Program-made: the position numbers and the translations under genes | Notes under the pieces: model-generated | The model's input: only the letters and a program-made list of their open reading frames with translations | What the model was told of the DNA's origin: nothing | Databases searched by the model: none | Shown: positions 9,283-20,424 of the stretch, in pieces | Position numbering within the stretch: the stretch's first letter is position 1 | How the letters are laid out: each line of letters opens with the position of its first letter | Origin: Chitinophaga filiformis | Lineage (GTDB): Bacteria; Bacteroidota; Bacteroidia; Chitinophagales; Chitinophagaceae | Direction of reading: 5' to 3' | Assembly (NCBI RefSeq): GCF_023100805.1 | Contig: NZ_CP095855.1 | Span: 3,265,001-3,329,000 of the forward strand | Length of the DNA: 64,000 nucleotides

Positions 9283-9885
9283 ATGCTCGCAGTTCACTGG
9301 ACACCCGTAAACAACACTAAATCAATTCTGAAGAACGGTATTCGGAAATCCAAAACAGGTCTTTATTGCTTTCCCCTTACCGGAATAAAGCAATTGGACA
9401 AGTGGTGGGTCAATTTTTTTAACCAAAGCCGCGTAAGAGCACGGAAGAAGTACAATGGAATTGTTTTCAGAATTACCCAGGAAGATCTGCCTGCTTCTTT
9501 TGGACATTGGGTCGGTGACCGGAATTTGAACATTACTGACCTGAAGATATTGGAGCATGAGTACCGGGAGACGGTTTTATGGCGTATCGGTGAGCAAATT
9601 GCGGCAGACAGGTCCTTAGAGGATTGGAGAGATGGAGATAAATTTATGCCATTTGCGAAAGCTGCATTAAAAAATAATCCGGGGCTGCTGCATGAACATA
9701 TGCGTTCAGCTGGTTTTATGGCCTTTACCTTTGAAGATTATGAGATTATTTTATCCAACTCAATTGCTGCCGATAGGATCATTAAAGTGATACCCCAGGG
9801 CAATGAATTTGGGAGAGTGATCAAACAGCGAAAAAAAATCGGTCCTGTAAAACATCGTAAAGCATTTTATCAATCTGAAGACTAA
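9283..9885 (+). CDS. Hypothetical protein, possibly ADP-ribosyltransferase-like N-terminus
   Basis: A 200-aa soluble protein with no signal peptide or membrane segment, rich in K, R and aromatic residues. I do not recognise the family. The opening VHWTPVNNTKSILKNGI resembles the start of DarT/PARP-like folds, where an H-x-T followed by N-x-x-x-I-L-x-x-G-I lines the NAD pocket. The clustered Arg/Lys region RVRARKKYNGIVFRI follows at about 50-64. The middle (EYRETVLWRIGEQI) carries acidic and arginine residues that could be catalytic, but no diagnostic motif can be named. No antitoxin-like partner gene is adjacent. ADP-ribosylation is a guess; the ORF itself looks real. Confidence 0.6.
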   Translation: MLAVHWTPVNNTKSILKNGIRKSKTGLYCFPLTGIKQLDKWWVNFFNQSRVRARKKYNGIVFRITQEDLPASFGHWVGDRNLNITDLKILEHEYRETVLWRIGEQIAADRSLEDWRDGDKFMPFAKAALKNNPGLLHEHMRSAGFMAFTFEDYEIILSNSIAADRIIKVIPQGNEFGRVIKQRKKIGPVKHRKAFYQSED

Positions 9886-9905
9886 GTAAATTGTAAATAA
9901 AACAA

Positions 9906-9938
9906 AAATGGCTGCATCAGATATCGATGCAGCCATTT
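9906..9938. terminator. Bidirectional terminator hairpin
   Basis: A perfect 13-bp stem (AAATGGCTGCATC with GATGCAGCCATTT) and a 7-base loop, with A-rich sequence before and T-rich sequence after. It sits between two convergent genes and can stop transcription from both sides. Confidence 0.85.
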
Positions 9939-9958
9939 CTATTTTATAGCCAATACGG

Positions 9959-12900
9959 TTAATTGTCTGTTTTTTGTTCTGCCAAAAAGCTTACCACATC
10001 CCTGATCTCTTTCTTGGACAGGATCAGTTTCATATCCGGCATACTGGATTGAGCGTAGTCCTTGTGTACGATCTGGTCGGCTGCAATAGTGCGTTCTGTA
10101 TTACCTTCCTTGATCGTCAACCCGGTTTTGGTCTCGCCCTGCAGAATGCCGTTCACCTTTTTGCCATCTTTCAGTTCCAGCGTCACCATACCATATCCTG
10201 GCGCCAGGCGGGCGCTGGGAGTGATAAGTGCCTGCAGGATCTGTTCCCTGGTAATGCGGCCGGCAACACCGTTTAGCCGTGGCCCTGCGGTACCGCCACG
10301 GTCATCATAAGAGTGACAGCGCATACACTGGGAGTTTTCGTTATGGAAAAATATCTGCCTGCCTCTTCTTGGATCGCCACCCAGCAGGCAGCTGCGGTAG
10401 GAGGCCATCATATCGTTGGATGCCATTTTACTGTTCACCGCTTTGTAACGGGTGGCCAGCTGTGTAGAGCGGCTGCTGTCGATTGCCTCACCCAGTTCGA
10501 GGTAGATGTCCGGATCCAGCTGACCGGCAGCCATCTTATCGAGCAGGTCGTTCAGCGGCTTCTCTGTATACTGTGACGGCAGTTTGCCCAGGGTGAGCAG
10601 GGCGGCCTGTTTTTCTTCCATGGTCTTGTTGGCAATGACCCCTGTGAGCAGGTTCACCATTACATTTTCAGACAAATGCATTTTGCTCAGCAGGTCCAGA
10701 CCGGTTACGCGCACTGATTTTTCTTTGTCGGCCAGTGCAGCGGTGATACCCTGTTCTACACCTGCATCCTGCAGGGCGACCAATGTTTCCAGTGAAGCAG
10801 CCCGCATCGCTGCGTCCTTGTCCGTTTTTACAGCTGCCAGCACCTGGGGACCGGCTTGTTTGATCTGTAGTTTAGCGATGGCTTTGGCTGCACTGATGCG
10901 CACCGGCAGCTCTTTATCCTTTAAGAGGGCGGTGAGTGGTGCAGTGGAAATATTCACTACCGGCGCCGGGTTCCTTTTTACTTCTCCGCGCAGTCTTCCG
11001 TCAACACGGTCCAGCACAGAGGGTTTAGCCCATACGCTTAAAGCGTCTATCGCTTCTGCGCGCATTGGCGCCGGGCTGCCCGCTTTCTGCGCATAGTCCA
11101 CCAGGTTATGCATGGCGGCATCTGTGCCTACCCGCAGGTTGGCGTTGATAGCGCGGCGGATCAGCGCCTCGTTTTTAAAGGTGGTAGTACCAAGCAGGTT
11201 AGCCAGTGCAGGCAATGCCTCTTTAATGGAGAGGTCGTCATTGATAGCGCGGGCAGTCTCCGTTACTACAAATTCATCTTTATCATTCAGGAATGCAGCA
11301 ATACCAGGATGGCTCATTCTTCTCAACGCTACTACTGCTGCAATACGCAGTGCGCGGGAAGGGCTGTTTGACAGCGCGATCAGCGGTGCTGCCTGACCGA
11401 TGCGGGACAGTGCCAGTGCGCCGGCATGCCGTTGATAGGCATCCACGTCGTTGTTAGCCTCCAGGAAGGATATCAGCGGTTGTACAGCAGGGGCATACTG
11501 TATTCTGCCCAAAGCTTCCGCAGCGAAGAAACGTGCACGGCTGGCAGTATCTTTCAATACTGGTACCAGGGCCGCTCCGGCTTCTTTATAGCGGATATCG
11601 CCCAGCCATTTGGCTGCCTGTGCCCGTATTTCCGGGTCGCTGTCTTTCAACAGCGGCAGTAATGCTTTTGCATATTGTTTATCCTGGCGGGCCAGCTGGC
11701 TCAGTCCCCATATGGCGTGTACCCTTGCCAGCTGATTGTCTGTCTGTTTTAATGCCTGCTCAAACAAAGGAGCGCCTTTTTCTTTGCGCTTCACCAGTTC
11801 GAACTGTGCCTTCATGCGTACGCGCATGTCGGGGTTCTTCAGGAAGCCGGCCAGCTCTGTTTCCTTACGCTTGCTGAAATCTTCCGCCAGTAAGGATTTA
11901 GTGGTTTTCCTTTCTGCGGTAGCAGCCTGGCTTTTATCGTCCAGCTTCCAGATACGGCCGTAGTTATGTGTTTCCCAGCCATCGATCCAGTCAGCTACAT
12001 ATAATGCGCCATCTGGTCCGAAGTCGATACCGGTGGGCAGTACGCCGCCCAGCACTTTTTTATGCTCGCCCAGCTCGAAAGTGGCGCCTTTTGGGTTCAG
12101 TTTAAAGGCATGTATACCGGAATTGGAAGGGTTGCCCACAAACTCTGCTACGAAGAAGGTATTCTTATAAGCGGGCCCTAATGCAGTACCGGGATTGTAT
12201 ACAAAACCTGCAGGACCATTGACGAAGTTGCTGATACAAGGCGTGATATAAGCCGCCTGTCCTTCAAAACGGGGCACGTACATCTTTTCGTCCATCCAGA
12301 CCTTGTAGTTGTTGTTGTCGGCGTCACGGTATTTACCGTATTGCCAGTTGCTGCGCCAGCCCTGATCGCCGCCATTCACCAGGTATACCAGGCGTTCGCT
12401 TTCACCGGGATGGTCGCCGTCATTGTCTTCGCTGATGATATTGCCATATTCATCAAAGGCAAATTCGTGCGTATTACGGATGCCATAGGAATATATTTCA
12501 AAATCGCTGCCATCGGGATTGGAGCGGGCCAGTACACCACAGTTAGGGAAGGACCATTGCTGCCCGTCAGGGCCTTTGCCGTTAAACCCGATATCACCTA
12601 TCTGCCAGTAAATGCGGCCATCAGGTCCCATTTCCACGCCCGACATACCATGGCCGCTAAAGCCTACATGGATGCCATATCCGTGGGAAATAGATGTTTT
12701 TTCATCTGCAATACCGTCATGGTTCTTGTCTCTGATGCGCCAGAGATCCGGCGCTACGGCCAGGTAGAGATCATCGCCCTCAGCCAGTACGCCGCCGGCA
12801 ACGTCTGTCACTTCATCGTGGAAGTCGTCTACTACCAATTGTGCCTGGTCTGCCACACCATCGCCGGAAACATCATCCAGGCGGTACACATGTTCCTTTT

Positions 12901-13372
12901 CAATGGTCAGGTCGCGCCAGTCGTGAGAGCTGTCGCCGTTCAGGTCTGCCAGCCATCCGTTCTTTTTGCTGTTCTCTGGCGATAGCTCCTTGTGCAGGAA
13001 CGCACGTCGCTCTTCCACCGTTTGCAGGCTGATAGATGGTATTTCCCAGTCCCGGTGCCCGCGTATATCAAATTCGGAGTGTTTCTGCCGGTCTGTCGTT
13101 GTGTAATACACCCTTCCCTGGTCGTCTATGTCAATAGCGATAGGAGATATGACCAGAGAGTCAATACCCCAGAGGGTAAGGGAAAGATTGTCTGCCAGTT
13201 CAGGCTTTACAATAGCGCCGATGGAGTCTGCCAGCCGGGCCGTAAGAGTGGTATCCATTCGTTTGATCCGCTTATCCGCCGGTCCGCTGTCCTGCTTACA
13301 GGCAGGAAGGCAGGTGGCAGAAAAGAGCAGTGTCGCCAGAATAGGATCCTTAAAAGCATGTAGTTTTTTCAT
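9959..13372 (-). CDS. Large lipoprotein: dehydrogenase-like propeller, HEAT repeats and C-terminal cytochrome c
   Basis: An 1137-aa lipoprotein (signal ending CLPAC, C25). Residues about 60-480 resemble the PVC/Bacteroidota membrane-bound dehydrogenase domain related to sugar dehydrogenase propellers, with repeated DxxxDG-type segments. Residues about 500-950 are tandem HEAT/PBS-lyase-like helical repeats. The C-terminus is a cytochrome c-like haem-binding domain with CMRCH at 1016-1020 and likely methionine ligands further on (SSMPDM). Such proteins are thought to oxidise sugars or other organics outside the cytoplasm and pass electrons to haem, but their substrates are largely unknown. It is monocistronic, with a terminator hairpin 20 bp past its stop. 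Confidence 0.88.
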   Translation of the reverse strand: MKKLHAFKDPILATLLFSATCLPACKQDSGPADKRIKRMDTTLTARLADSIGAIVKPELADNLSLTLWGIDSLVISPIAIDIDDQGRVYYTTTDRQKHSEFDIRGHRDWEIPSISLQTVEERRAFLHKELSPENSKKNGWLADLNGDSSHDWRDLTIEKEHVYRLDDVSGDGVADQAQLVVDDFHDEVTDVAGGVLAEGDDLYLAVAPDLWRIRDKNHDGIADEKTSISHGYGIHVGFSGHGMSGVEMGPDGRIYWQIGDIGFNGKGPDGQQWSFPNCGVLARSNPDGSDFEIYSYGIRNTHEFAFDEYGNIISEDNDGDHPGESERLVYLVNGGDQGWRSNWQYGKYRDADNNNYKVWMDEKMYVPRFEGQAAYITPCISNFVNGPAGFVYNPGTALGPAYKNTFFVAEFVGNPSNSGIHAFKLNPKGATFELGEHKKVLGGVLPTGIDFGPDGALYVADWIDGWETHNYGRIWKLDDKSQAATAERKTTKSLLAEDFSKRKETELAGFLKNPDMRVRMKAQFELVKRKEKGAPLFEQALKQTDNQLARVHAIWGLSQLARQDKQYAKALLPLLKDSDPEIRAQAAKWLGDIRYKEAGAALVPVLKDTASRARFFAAEALGRIQYAPAVQPLISFLEANNDVDAYQRHAGALALSRIGQAAPLIALSNSPSRALRIAAVVALRRMSHPGIAAFLNDKDEFVVTETARAINDDLSIKEALPALANLLGTTTFKNEALIRRAINANLRVGTDAAMHNLVDYAQKAGSPAPMRAEAIDALSVWAKPSVLDRVDGRLRGEVKRNPAPVVNISTAPLTALLKDKELPVRISAAKAIAKLQIKQAGPQVLAAVKTDKDAAMRAASLETLVALQDAGVEQGITAALADKEKSVRVTGLDLLSKMHLSENVMVNLLTGVIANKTMEEKQAALLTLGKLPSQYTEKPLNDLLDKMAAGQLDPDIYLELGEAIDSSRSTQLATRYKAVNSKMASNDMMASYRSCLLGGDPRRGRQIFFHNENSQCMRCHSYDDRGGTAGPRLNGVAGRITREQILQALITPSARLAPGYGMVTLELKDGKKVNGILQGETKTGLTIKEGNTERTIAADQIVHKDYAQSSMPDMKLILSKKEIRDVVSFLAEQKTDN

Positions 13373-13610
13373 ATGAGGACGCTGTAATTGTCATTTTTAC
13401 ACACATTCTTGCATGCAGAACGCGACTGATTAAGATAGGGCAAAAAAAATGCAGAAGAGAAATTTTTTTTTGAATGGTGGCCAGGGGTGGGATAATTCAT
13501 CTCCGATACTGGGTTTTAGTTTGTATTTTTAAAGCAGGATAGCTGTGCGCCGACTTTGCATAAACGAAACCATTGCCCGGATACCATTAATCATCAAACT
13601 ATACATCCCA

Positions 13611-15140
13611 ATGAAAATTAAACTTATCCTTTTCGCTATACTTATAGCTGTCATCTGTTGTAAGAGTAAGATAGTAAAGGCGCAGGATACTGTCTGGAGA
13701 GCGGTCGACACAGGAAAACTTGACTCTTTATATTCAGACAAATTAAAAGAGAAGCGGCTCTTACAGGTATTTGTTCCCCAGCAATATAAACCGGGAAGCG
13801 CCGACAAATATGACGTGCTGTATGTGCTGGATGGTGGTAACTGGAACACAGGTTTGATCAATAAAGTACAGCCATTCGTAGAAGGAGAGGGTTATATGCC
13901 GCCCACCATAGTGGTGAGCGTCCTGGGCATTGATCGTAACAAAGATCTTACACCTACTCATCTGGTTGATTGGAAAACCTCCGGGGGAGCGGCTAATTTC
14001 CTTGGTTTTATCAAAGATGAACTGATACCTTACATCAATAAAAAATACCCGTCTAACGGCGATAACACGCTATGGGGACATTCATTGGGCGGCCTCTTCG
14101 TAATCAATGCCATGCTGAATGAGCCGAAGACCTTCAAGTCATACATCGCTGTTGATCCCAGCCTGTGGTGGGATGATTGTTACATAAAAAAGATCGCCCC
14201 GGAGAAGTTACCGGCATTAGCGGGTTCCAATATTACATTGTTTATCAGTGGCAGGGAGGGCATGGATGGTGAGGGTATGAAGATCGCCACGCTGGATACC
14301 GTGTTGAATAAGATGGCTCCCGCAGGATTGACCTGGAAGCATATTAATTACCCTGATGAAACACATAGTTCAGTAAGGCTGAAAAGCATCTACGACGGAT
14401 TGAAGTTCTCCTATGGTTGGCGCAACGGGCGGATTGAATTTCACCCCATGAATGGTATGGTTACGAAAGACAAGCCCCTTAAAGTGTGGTATTTCGGCGA
14501 TACGGCAAAAACTTATTATACGCTCGATGGAAGCCAGCCTACCAGCTTATCTGCAAAGGTACAGCCGGAGATCAGTATCACGGATGCTACAAGATTAACG
14601 GTGAAGCAATTCACCAACAGGGCACGTTATGATAAAATGAAAGCCGGTGAGTTTATTGTTGAAAAAAGATTAAGCCCCATCACAAAGCAAAAGAATATAC
14701 TGCCGGGAGGTTTTCATTATGCTTACTATGAAGGGAAATGGGATAGTACTACCAATTTTAAGCTACTGAAGCCACAGCAGGAAGGGATCACCACGGCCGA
14801 TTTCGATATAGATAAACTGCCTGCAAAGAACAATTATGCCCTGGTCATTGACGGGCTGCTGCAGGCAAAGGAGGAGGGCTATTATATTTTTGTGCTGGAC
14901 GCCGACAAGGGTTCAAAACTTTACCTCGGCAACCAGTTGCTGATACAGTGGGAGGGTTCTTACAGCAGCCGGACCTGTTCCTACATATTACCGCTGCAAA
15001 AAGGATTTTATCCATTCCGCCTGGAATACCTGCACAGGAATGAAGACTTTAAACTTAGGCTGTCTTACCTTACGCCAGGCACGCTGGAGAGCAAAAATCC
15101 TGTACCGATCCCCAACGATCTGCAATACCGGGTACGATAG
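13611..15140 (+). CDS. Secreted alpha/beta-hydrolase esterase with beta-sandwich and PA14-like C-terminal domains
   Basis: A 509-aa protein. I start it at the ATG 13611 (MKIKLILFAI), which gives a clean Sec signal ending near VKAQ; an upstream GTG at 13545 would bury it. The N-terminal 300 residues are an esterase D/IroE-type hydrolase with nucleophile S158 in GHSLGG and a probable catalytic His in YPDETHSS. Next comes a short domain with YYTLDGSQPT, the pattern of chitobiase C-terminal domains, then a PA14-like beta-barrel (YAYYEGKWD through LRLEYLH-type strands, about 365-500). It may deacylate a polysaccharide or a ferric siderophore outside the cell; the glycan-type accessory domains favour the former. 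Monocistronic. Confidence 0.85.
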   Translation: MKIKLILFAILIAVICCKSKIVKAQDTVWRAVDTGKLDSLYSDKLKEKRLLQVFVPQQYKPGSADKYDVLYVLDGGNWNTGLINKVQPFVEGEGYMPPTIVVSVLGIDRNKDLTPTHLVDWKTSGGAANFLGFIKDELIPYINKKYPSNGDNTLWGHSLGGLFVINAMLNEPKTFKSYIAVDPSLWWDDCYIKKIAPEKLPALAGSNITLFISGREGMDGEGMKIATLDTVLNKMAPAGLTWKHINYPDETHSSVRLKSIYDGLKFSYGWRNGRIEFHPMNGMVTKDKPLKVWYFGDTAKTYYTLDGSQPTSLSAKVQPEISITDATRLTVKQFTNRARYDKMKAGEFIVEKRLSPITKQKNILPGGFHYAYYEGKWDSTTNFKLLKPQQEGITTADFDIDKLPAKNNYALVIDGLLQAKEEGYYIFVLDADKGSKLYLGNQLLIQWEGSYSSRTCSYILPLQKGFYPFRLEYLHRNEDFKLRLSYLTPGTLESKNPVPIPNDLQYRVR

Positions 15141-15198
15141 CAAACAGAAAATTTTTTCAATTTCATTTGGAGGAAATATTCAATTTATTATAAATTAG

Positions 15199-15226
15199 AG
15201 CGCCTTTTTTAAAGGCGCTTTATTTT
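15199..15226 (+). terminator. Rho-independent terminator after the esterase gene
   Basis: AGCGCCTTT pairs perfectly with AAAGGCGCT across a TTT loop and is followed by TTATTTT. Confidence 0.85.
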
Positions 15227-15255
15227 ATTAATGAATTTAAGTATTTGTTAGTTTT

Positions 15256-16122
15256 ATGTTAGCGCTAGTTCGTCAATCCCGGCGAAATGAGGGCCGCGGA
15301 TTCCGCCTCTACATCCCTTTATGTCTCGTTATTGTATTTTCTTTTGTCCCGCTTACATTCAAGGGTAGTCCCCCGGCACGTGCGCGGACTTCCACCTTCA
15401 CAGCCCGCCTGATCAACCTGGAGGCTACGTCAAAGGAAACATTCAGGTACAACGCCTCCCTGTACAATGGCAGGAACCACGCCGCCATTTTTGAGTTCAA
15501 TGCAGGTATACCAGCCGGCTGGAATGCCACATTCCGGGTAGAGGGTATGCAGGTGACTTCTTTCAGAATGGATTCAAGCAGGACCCAGGATGTGACGATC
15601 GAGATCACTCCTTCACCTTCCGTACAACCGGGCAAATACAATATCCCGGTTACAGCCACCGCCGAGGGAGATACGGTGCAACTGGCGCTGGAGGCCGTGG
15701 TCAAGGGGACATATACAGTGGAATTGACAACACCGGATGGCCGCCTGAGTGATGAAATTACAGAAGGTAGCCGTAAACCTGTTCACCTGACAATAAAAAA
15801 TACCGGCTCTCTTCCCCTGGATGGCCTGGAGTTAACTGCACAGGCACCCCCTAAATGGGATGCTACTTTTGAACCCGCGAAAGTTGAGCGGCTGGAGCCG
15901 GGCAAATCTGTAGATGTGATAGCCCGCCTGCATGTACCCGACAAAACGATTGCGGGCGATTATGTGACGAATTTCTCTGTTAAAAATGCCAATGCAAGCG
16001 GCAATGCCACTTTCAGGATGACAGTCACCACTTCGTGGCTGGCAGGCTGGCTGGGCGTGCTGATCATCCTGCTGGCTGTTGGCATCATTTATTACCTGAT
16101 ACGAAAATACGGCAGAAGATAA
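15256..16122 (+). CDS. NEW3-domain membrane-anchored protein
   Basis: A 288-aa protein with an N-terminal hydrophobic export segment (LYIPLCLVIVFSFVPLTF), two Ig-like beta-sandwich repeats and a C-terminal membrane helix (WLGVLIILLAVGIIYYLI) with a positive tail. The second repeat (about 150-255) carries the LEPGKSVDVIARLHVPDKTIAGDY pattern of NEW3 alpha-galactosidase-associated domains; the first (about 50-145) looks related. The beta domains should face the periplasm. It is followed 12 bp later by an ABC ATPase and then a permease, so it probably works as the extracytoplasmic partner of that transporter. The transported substrate is unknown. Confidence 0.8.
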   Translation: MLALVRQSRRNEGRGFRLYIPLCLVIVFSFVPLTFKGSPPARARTSTFTARLINLEATSKETFRYNASLYNGRNHAAIFEFNAGIPAGWNATFRVEGMQVTSFRMDSSRTQDVTIEITPSPSVQPGKYNIPVTATAEGDTVQLALEAVVKGTYTVELTTPDGRLSDEITEGSRKPVHLTIKNTGSLPLDGLELTAQAPPKWDATFEPAKVERLEPGKSVDVIARLHVPDKTIAGDYVTNFSVKNANASGNATFRMTVTTSWLAGWLGVLIILLAVGIIYYLIRKYGRR

Positions 16123-16134
16123 GCGTGTTTACAT

Positions 16135-17151
16135 ATGGAAAACGCCATTATTGAACTGGAAGGATTGACAAAATTCTATGGTTCGCTGAAAGCCGTGGAC
16201 AACCTCCATCTCAGGATCAGCGCCGGCGAGATCTTCGGACTGCTGGGGCCTAATGGTGCCGGTAAGACCACCACCATATTGATGATGCTGGGACTGACAG
16301 AACCTTCCGGTGGTACTGCCAGGGTATGTGGTTTTAATGCCACCAGCGATCCTATCAGCGTAAAGCGCAAGGTGGGTTATATGCCCGATAGCGTGGGGTT
16401 CTACGACAATATGACCGCTTTGGAGAACCTGTTGTATGTGGCCAGGCTAAACGGAATAGCCGAGCAGGAGGTACACCAGCGTGCACAGGAAATGATGGAA
16501 CTGGTGGGCCTGGGCGCCGCCATGCATAAAAAGACGAGCGCCTATTCCCGGGGTATGAAACAGCGACTGGGCCTCGCGGACGTATTGATCCGGCAACCCG
16601 AGGTCATCATCCTCGACGAGCCGACACTCGGCATTGATCCCACCGGTGTAAAAGAGTTCCTGCAGCTTATCCGGCAACTGAGCCGGCAGCAGGGTATTAC
16701 CGTATTGCTTTCTTCCCATCACCTGCACCAGGTACAACAGGTCTGCGATCGTGTGGGGATCTTTGTAGGCGGAAAACTGCTGGCAGACGGGAATATCCAT
16801 CAGCTATCACAGTACCTGTTTTCCGAAGAATCCTACCTGGTAACGATCACGCTCCGGGAGCCCCTGCCTGCTACTGCCGACTGGGAACCGATGTTGCTGC
16901 AAATGGAGGCAGTCAAAAAAGTGACTGTGTCGGGCGCCAGCGTTGAGGTATCGTGTGCTGAAAATATTACTCCTGAGTTGGTGAGGTTCTTTGTGGCGAA
17001 AGGTGCAGACATTATGGGAGTATATCAGAAGGAATATGGGCTGGAAGAAATCTATCAACGGTATTTTGATAATAATCTAACTGAAAACGTGTCTCATGGT
17101 AAGTCCAGTGGTTTATTTCAAAGATCTTTTTTCAGGAAGGCTGCGAATTAA
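16135..17151 (+). CDS. ABC transporter ATP-binding protein
   Basis: A 338-aa ATPase with Walker A GPNGAGKTT (38-46), signature SRGMKQRLG, Walker B VIILDEPT and the H-loop in LSSHHLHQV. After the nucleotide-binding domain (about 1-225) there is the roughly 90-residue C-terminal extension common in DrrA/CcmA-like ABC-2 ATPases. The start is 12 bp after the NEW3 gene. Its 3' end overlaps the permease reading frame by 56 bp, so the two are translationally coupled. It would drive the ABC-2 permease encoded next. Confidence 0.92.
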   Translation: MENAIIELEGLTKFYGSLKAVDNLHLRISAGEIFGLLGPNGAGKTTTILMMLGLTEPSGGTARVCGFNATSDPISVKRKVGYMPDSVGFYDNMTALENLLYVARLNGIAEQEVHQRAQEMMELVGLGAAMHKKTSAYSRGMKQRLGLADVLIRQPEVIILDEPTLGIDPTGVKEFLQLIRQLSRQQGITVLLSSHHLHQVQQVCDRVGIFVGGKLLADGNIHQLSQYLFSEESYLVTITLREPLPATADWEPMLLQMEAVKKVTVSGASVEVSCAENITPELVRFFVAKGADIMGVYQKEYGLEEIYQRYFDNNLTENVSHGKSSGLFQRSFFRKAAN

Positions 17152-18139
17152 GAACGAAGCAGGGAGGGAGTTGCCGGATGCTGCAATTCACCGGCGGCCC
17201 TTCGCCGTAATGCTGCGCAAAGAAGTGGCCGATCACATCCGCAGCTGGCGGTTCATTGTATTGCTGATACTTATTGTGCTGACCTTTGCGGGAGCGATGT
17301 ATGTTTCCCTGAGCAATTTAAAGGCTGCCGTTTCTAATGAAAACGATCCGGATCATTTATTTCTTTACCTGAAGTTACTGACGGCAACAGATGGATCACT
17401 ACCGCCGTTCCATATTTTCATGAGTTTCCTGGGAGCCATACTGGGTATCAGCCTGGGGTTTGATGCGATCAACGCAGAGCGGAACAATGGTACCCTCATC
17501 AGGTTACTGGCACAGCCGGTATACAGGGATAACCTGTTGCTCGCTAAGTTCGTGAGCGCATTGGTCATCGTAGCTGCTTTGTTTTTGTCGCTTAGCCTGT
17601 TGATGATAGGAGGCGGACTGATTATTACCGGTGTGCGCATCGAGGCTGCTGAATTCTTCCGGATATTGTTTTTCGTTGTGCTCACTGTGCTGTATGTGGG
17701 CTTCTGGCTGAGCCTTGCAATACTGCTTTCTGTAAAGTTCAAACAAGCCACCACCTCTGCGCTCACTGCTATTGGCATATGGTTGTTCTTTACTATTTTT
17801 TACAGGATCATCGTGAACATGATCGTAAGATCGTTCTTTCCGGATCCTAATTTCATGGGCCAGGACGACATTCTCTTTTATAACAATTTAATACTTGACC
17901 TGCTTCGCCTGGCGCCGAGCCAGCTCTATACCGATGCCACAACAACACTGTTGATGCCTTCAGTGAGAAGTCTCGGCCCCCTGACCATGGAACAGATGGC
18001 AGGTGCGATCCCTTCCCCGCTGTCTGTAAGAGAAAGCATCCTGATCGTATGGCCGCAGGTCAGCGGTTTACTTGCCGCAACCGCAGTATGCTTTGCACTG
18101 ACCTATTTCTGGTTTATGAGACGGGAGGTAAGGACCTGA
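17096..18139 (+). CDS. ABC-2 type transporter permease
   Basis: A 347-aa integral membrane protein with about six hydrophobic segments: FIVLLILIVLTFAGAMYVSL, then SFLGAILGISLGF, FVSALVIVAALFLSLSLLMIGG, FRILFFVVLTVLYVGFWLSLAI, ALTAIGIWLFFTIFYRIIV and a last one near VSGLLAATAVCFALTYF. The sequence INAERNNGTLIRLLAQPVYRDNLLLAK is the conserved coupling motif of ABC-2 permeases. The start is uncertain. The ATG at 17096 overlaps the ATPase gene by 56 bp; the alternative ATG at 17210 (MLRKEVADHIRSWR) would begin at the typical family N-terminus and remove the overlap. It ends the three-gene operon. Confidence 0.88.
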   Translation: MVSPVVYFKDLFSGRLRIKNEAGRELPDAAIHRRPFAVMLRKEVADHIRSWRFIVLLILIVLTFAGAMYVSLSNLKAAVSNENDPDHLFLYLKLLTATDGSLPPFHIFMSFLGAILGISLGFDAINAERNNGTLIRLLAQPVYRDNLLLAKFVSALVIVAALFLSLSLLMIGGGLIITGVRIEAAEFFRILFFVVLTVLYVGFWLSLAILLSVKFKQATTSALTAIGIWLFFTIFYRIIVNMIVRSFFPDPNFMGQDDILFYNNLILDLLRLAPSQLYTDATTTLLMPSVRSLGPLTMEQMAGAIPSPLSVRESILIVWPQVSGLLAATAVCFALTYFWFMRREVRT

Positions 18140-18214
18140 TCCCAAAGGCGTTGAACTGTGCTGCAGGCTTATTGAAAATGGATATCCGGTAGAGCGTAGG
18201 TATACTATTGATAA

Positions 18215-18265
18215 CTCCTGAACAATACAGCCCTGCAACTATTGCAAGGCTGTGTTGTTCAGGAG
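18215..18265. terminator. Bidirectional hairpin terminator between convergent operons
   Basis: CTCCTGAACAATACAGCC pairs imperfectly with the reverse-complementary GGCTGTGTTGTTCAGGAG, with an inner TGCAA/TTGCA stem. It lies between the ABC permease gene and the end of the xylan locus. Confidence 0.75.
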
Positions 18266-18283
18266 TACCATAGATAGACGGAA

Positions 18284-20260
<1,977 letters not shown>

Positions 20261-20340
20261 TTACTGATGTTAGTGTCGTTAATTATTCAGGGACCCTGGG
20301 TCAGGGGATGAAACAAGCGTATACCGGGCTAAAAAGGGAA

Positions 20341-20392
20341 TAAACAACGCCAGACAGGGTGAGTATTCCTCTTCCCAATTTAGCGTTGTTTA
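20341..20392 (-). terminator. Possible terminator hairpin after GH62
   Basis: On the minus strand, TAAACAACGC pairs with GCGTTGTTTA around a long 32-base loop, followed by TTCCCTTTTT. The long loop makes it uncertain; it could separate the esterase transcript from the rest of the locus. Confidence 0.4.
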
Positions 20393-20424
20393 TTGATATT
20401 CTATAGCATACTGCCTGACACACT

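Noticed and set aside
12341..12985. A 214-codon plus-strand frame opposite the HEAT/cytochrome c gene
   Set aside because: It lies wholly inside a well-supported gene on the other strand and has no domain features; the same holds for other long antisense frames (e.g. 19043-19714, 21760-22626, 33426-34406).
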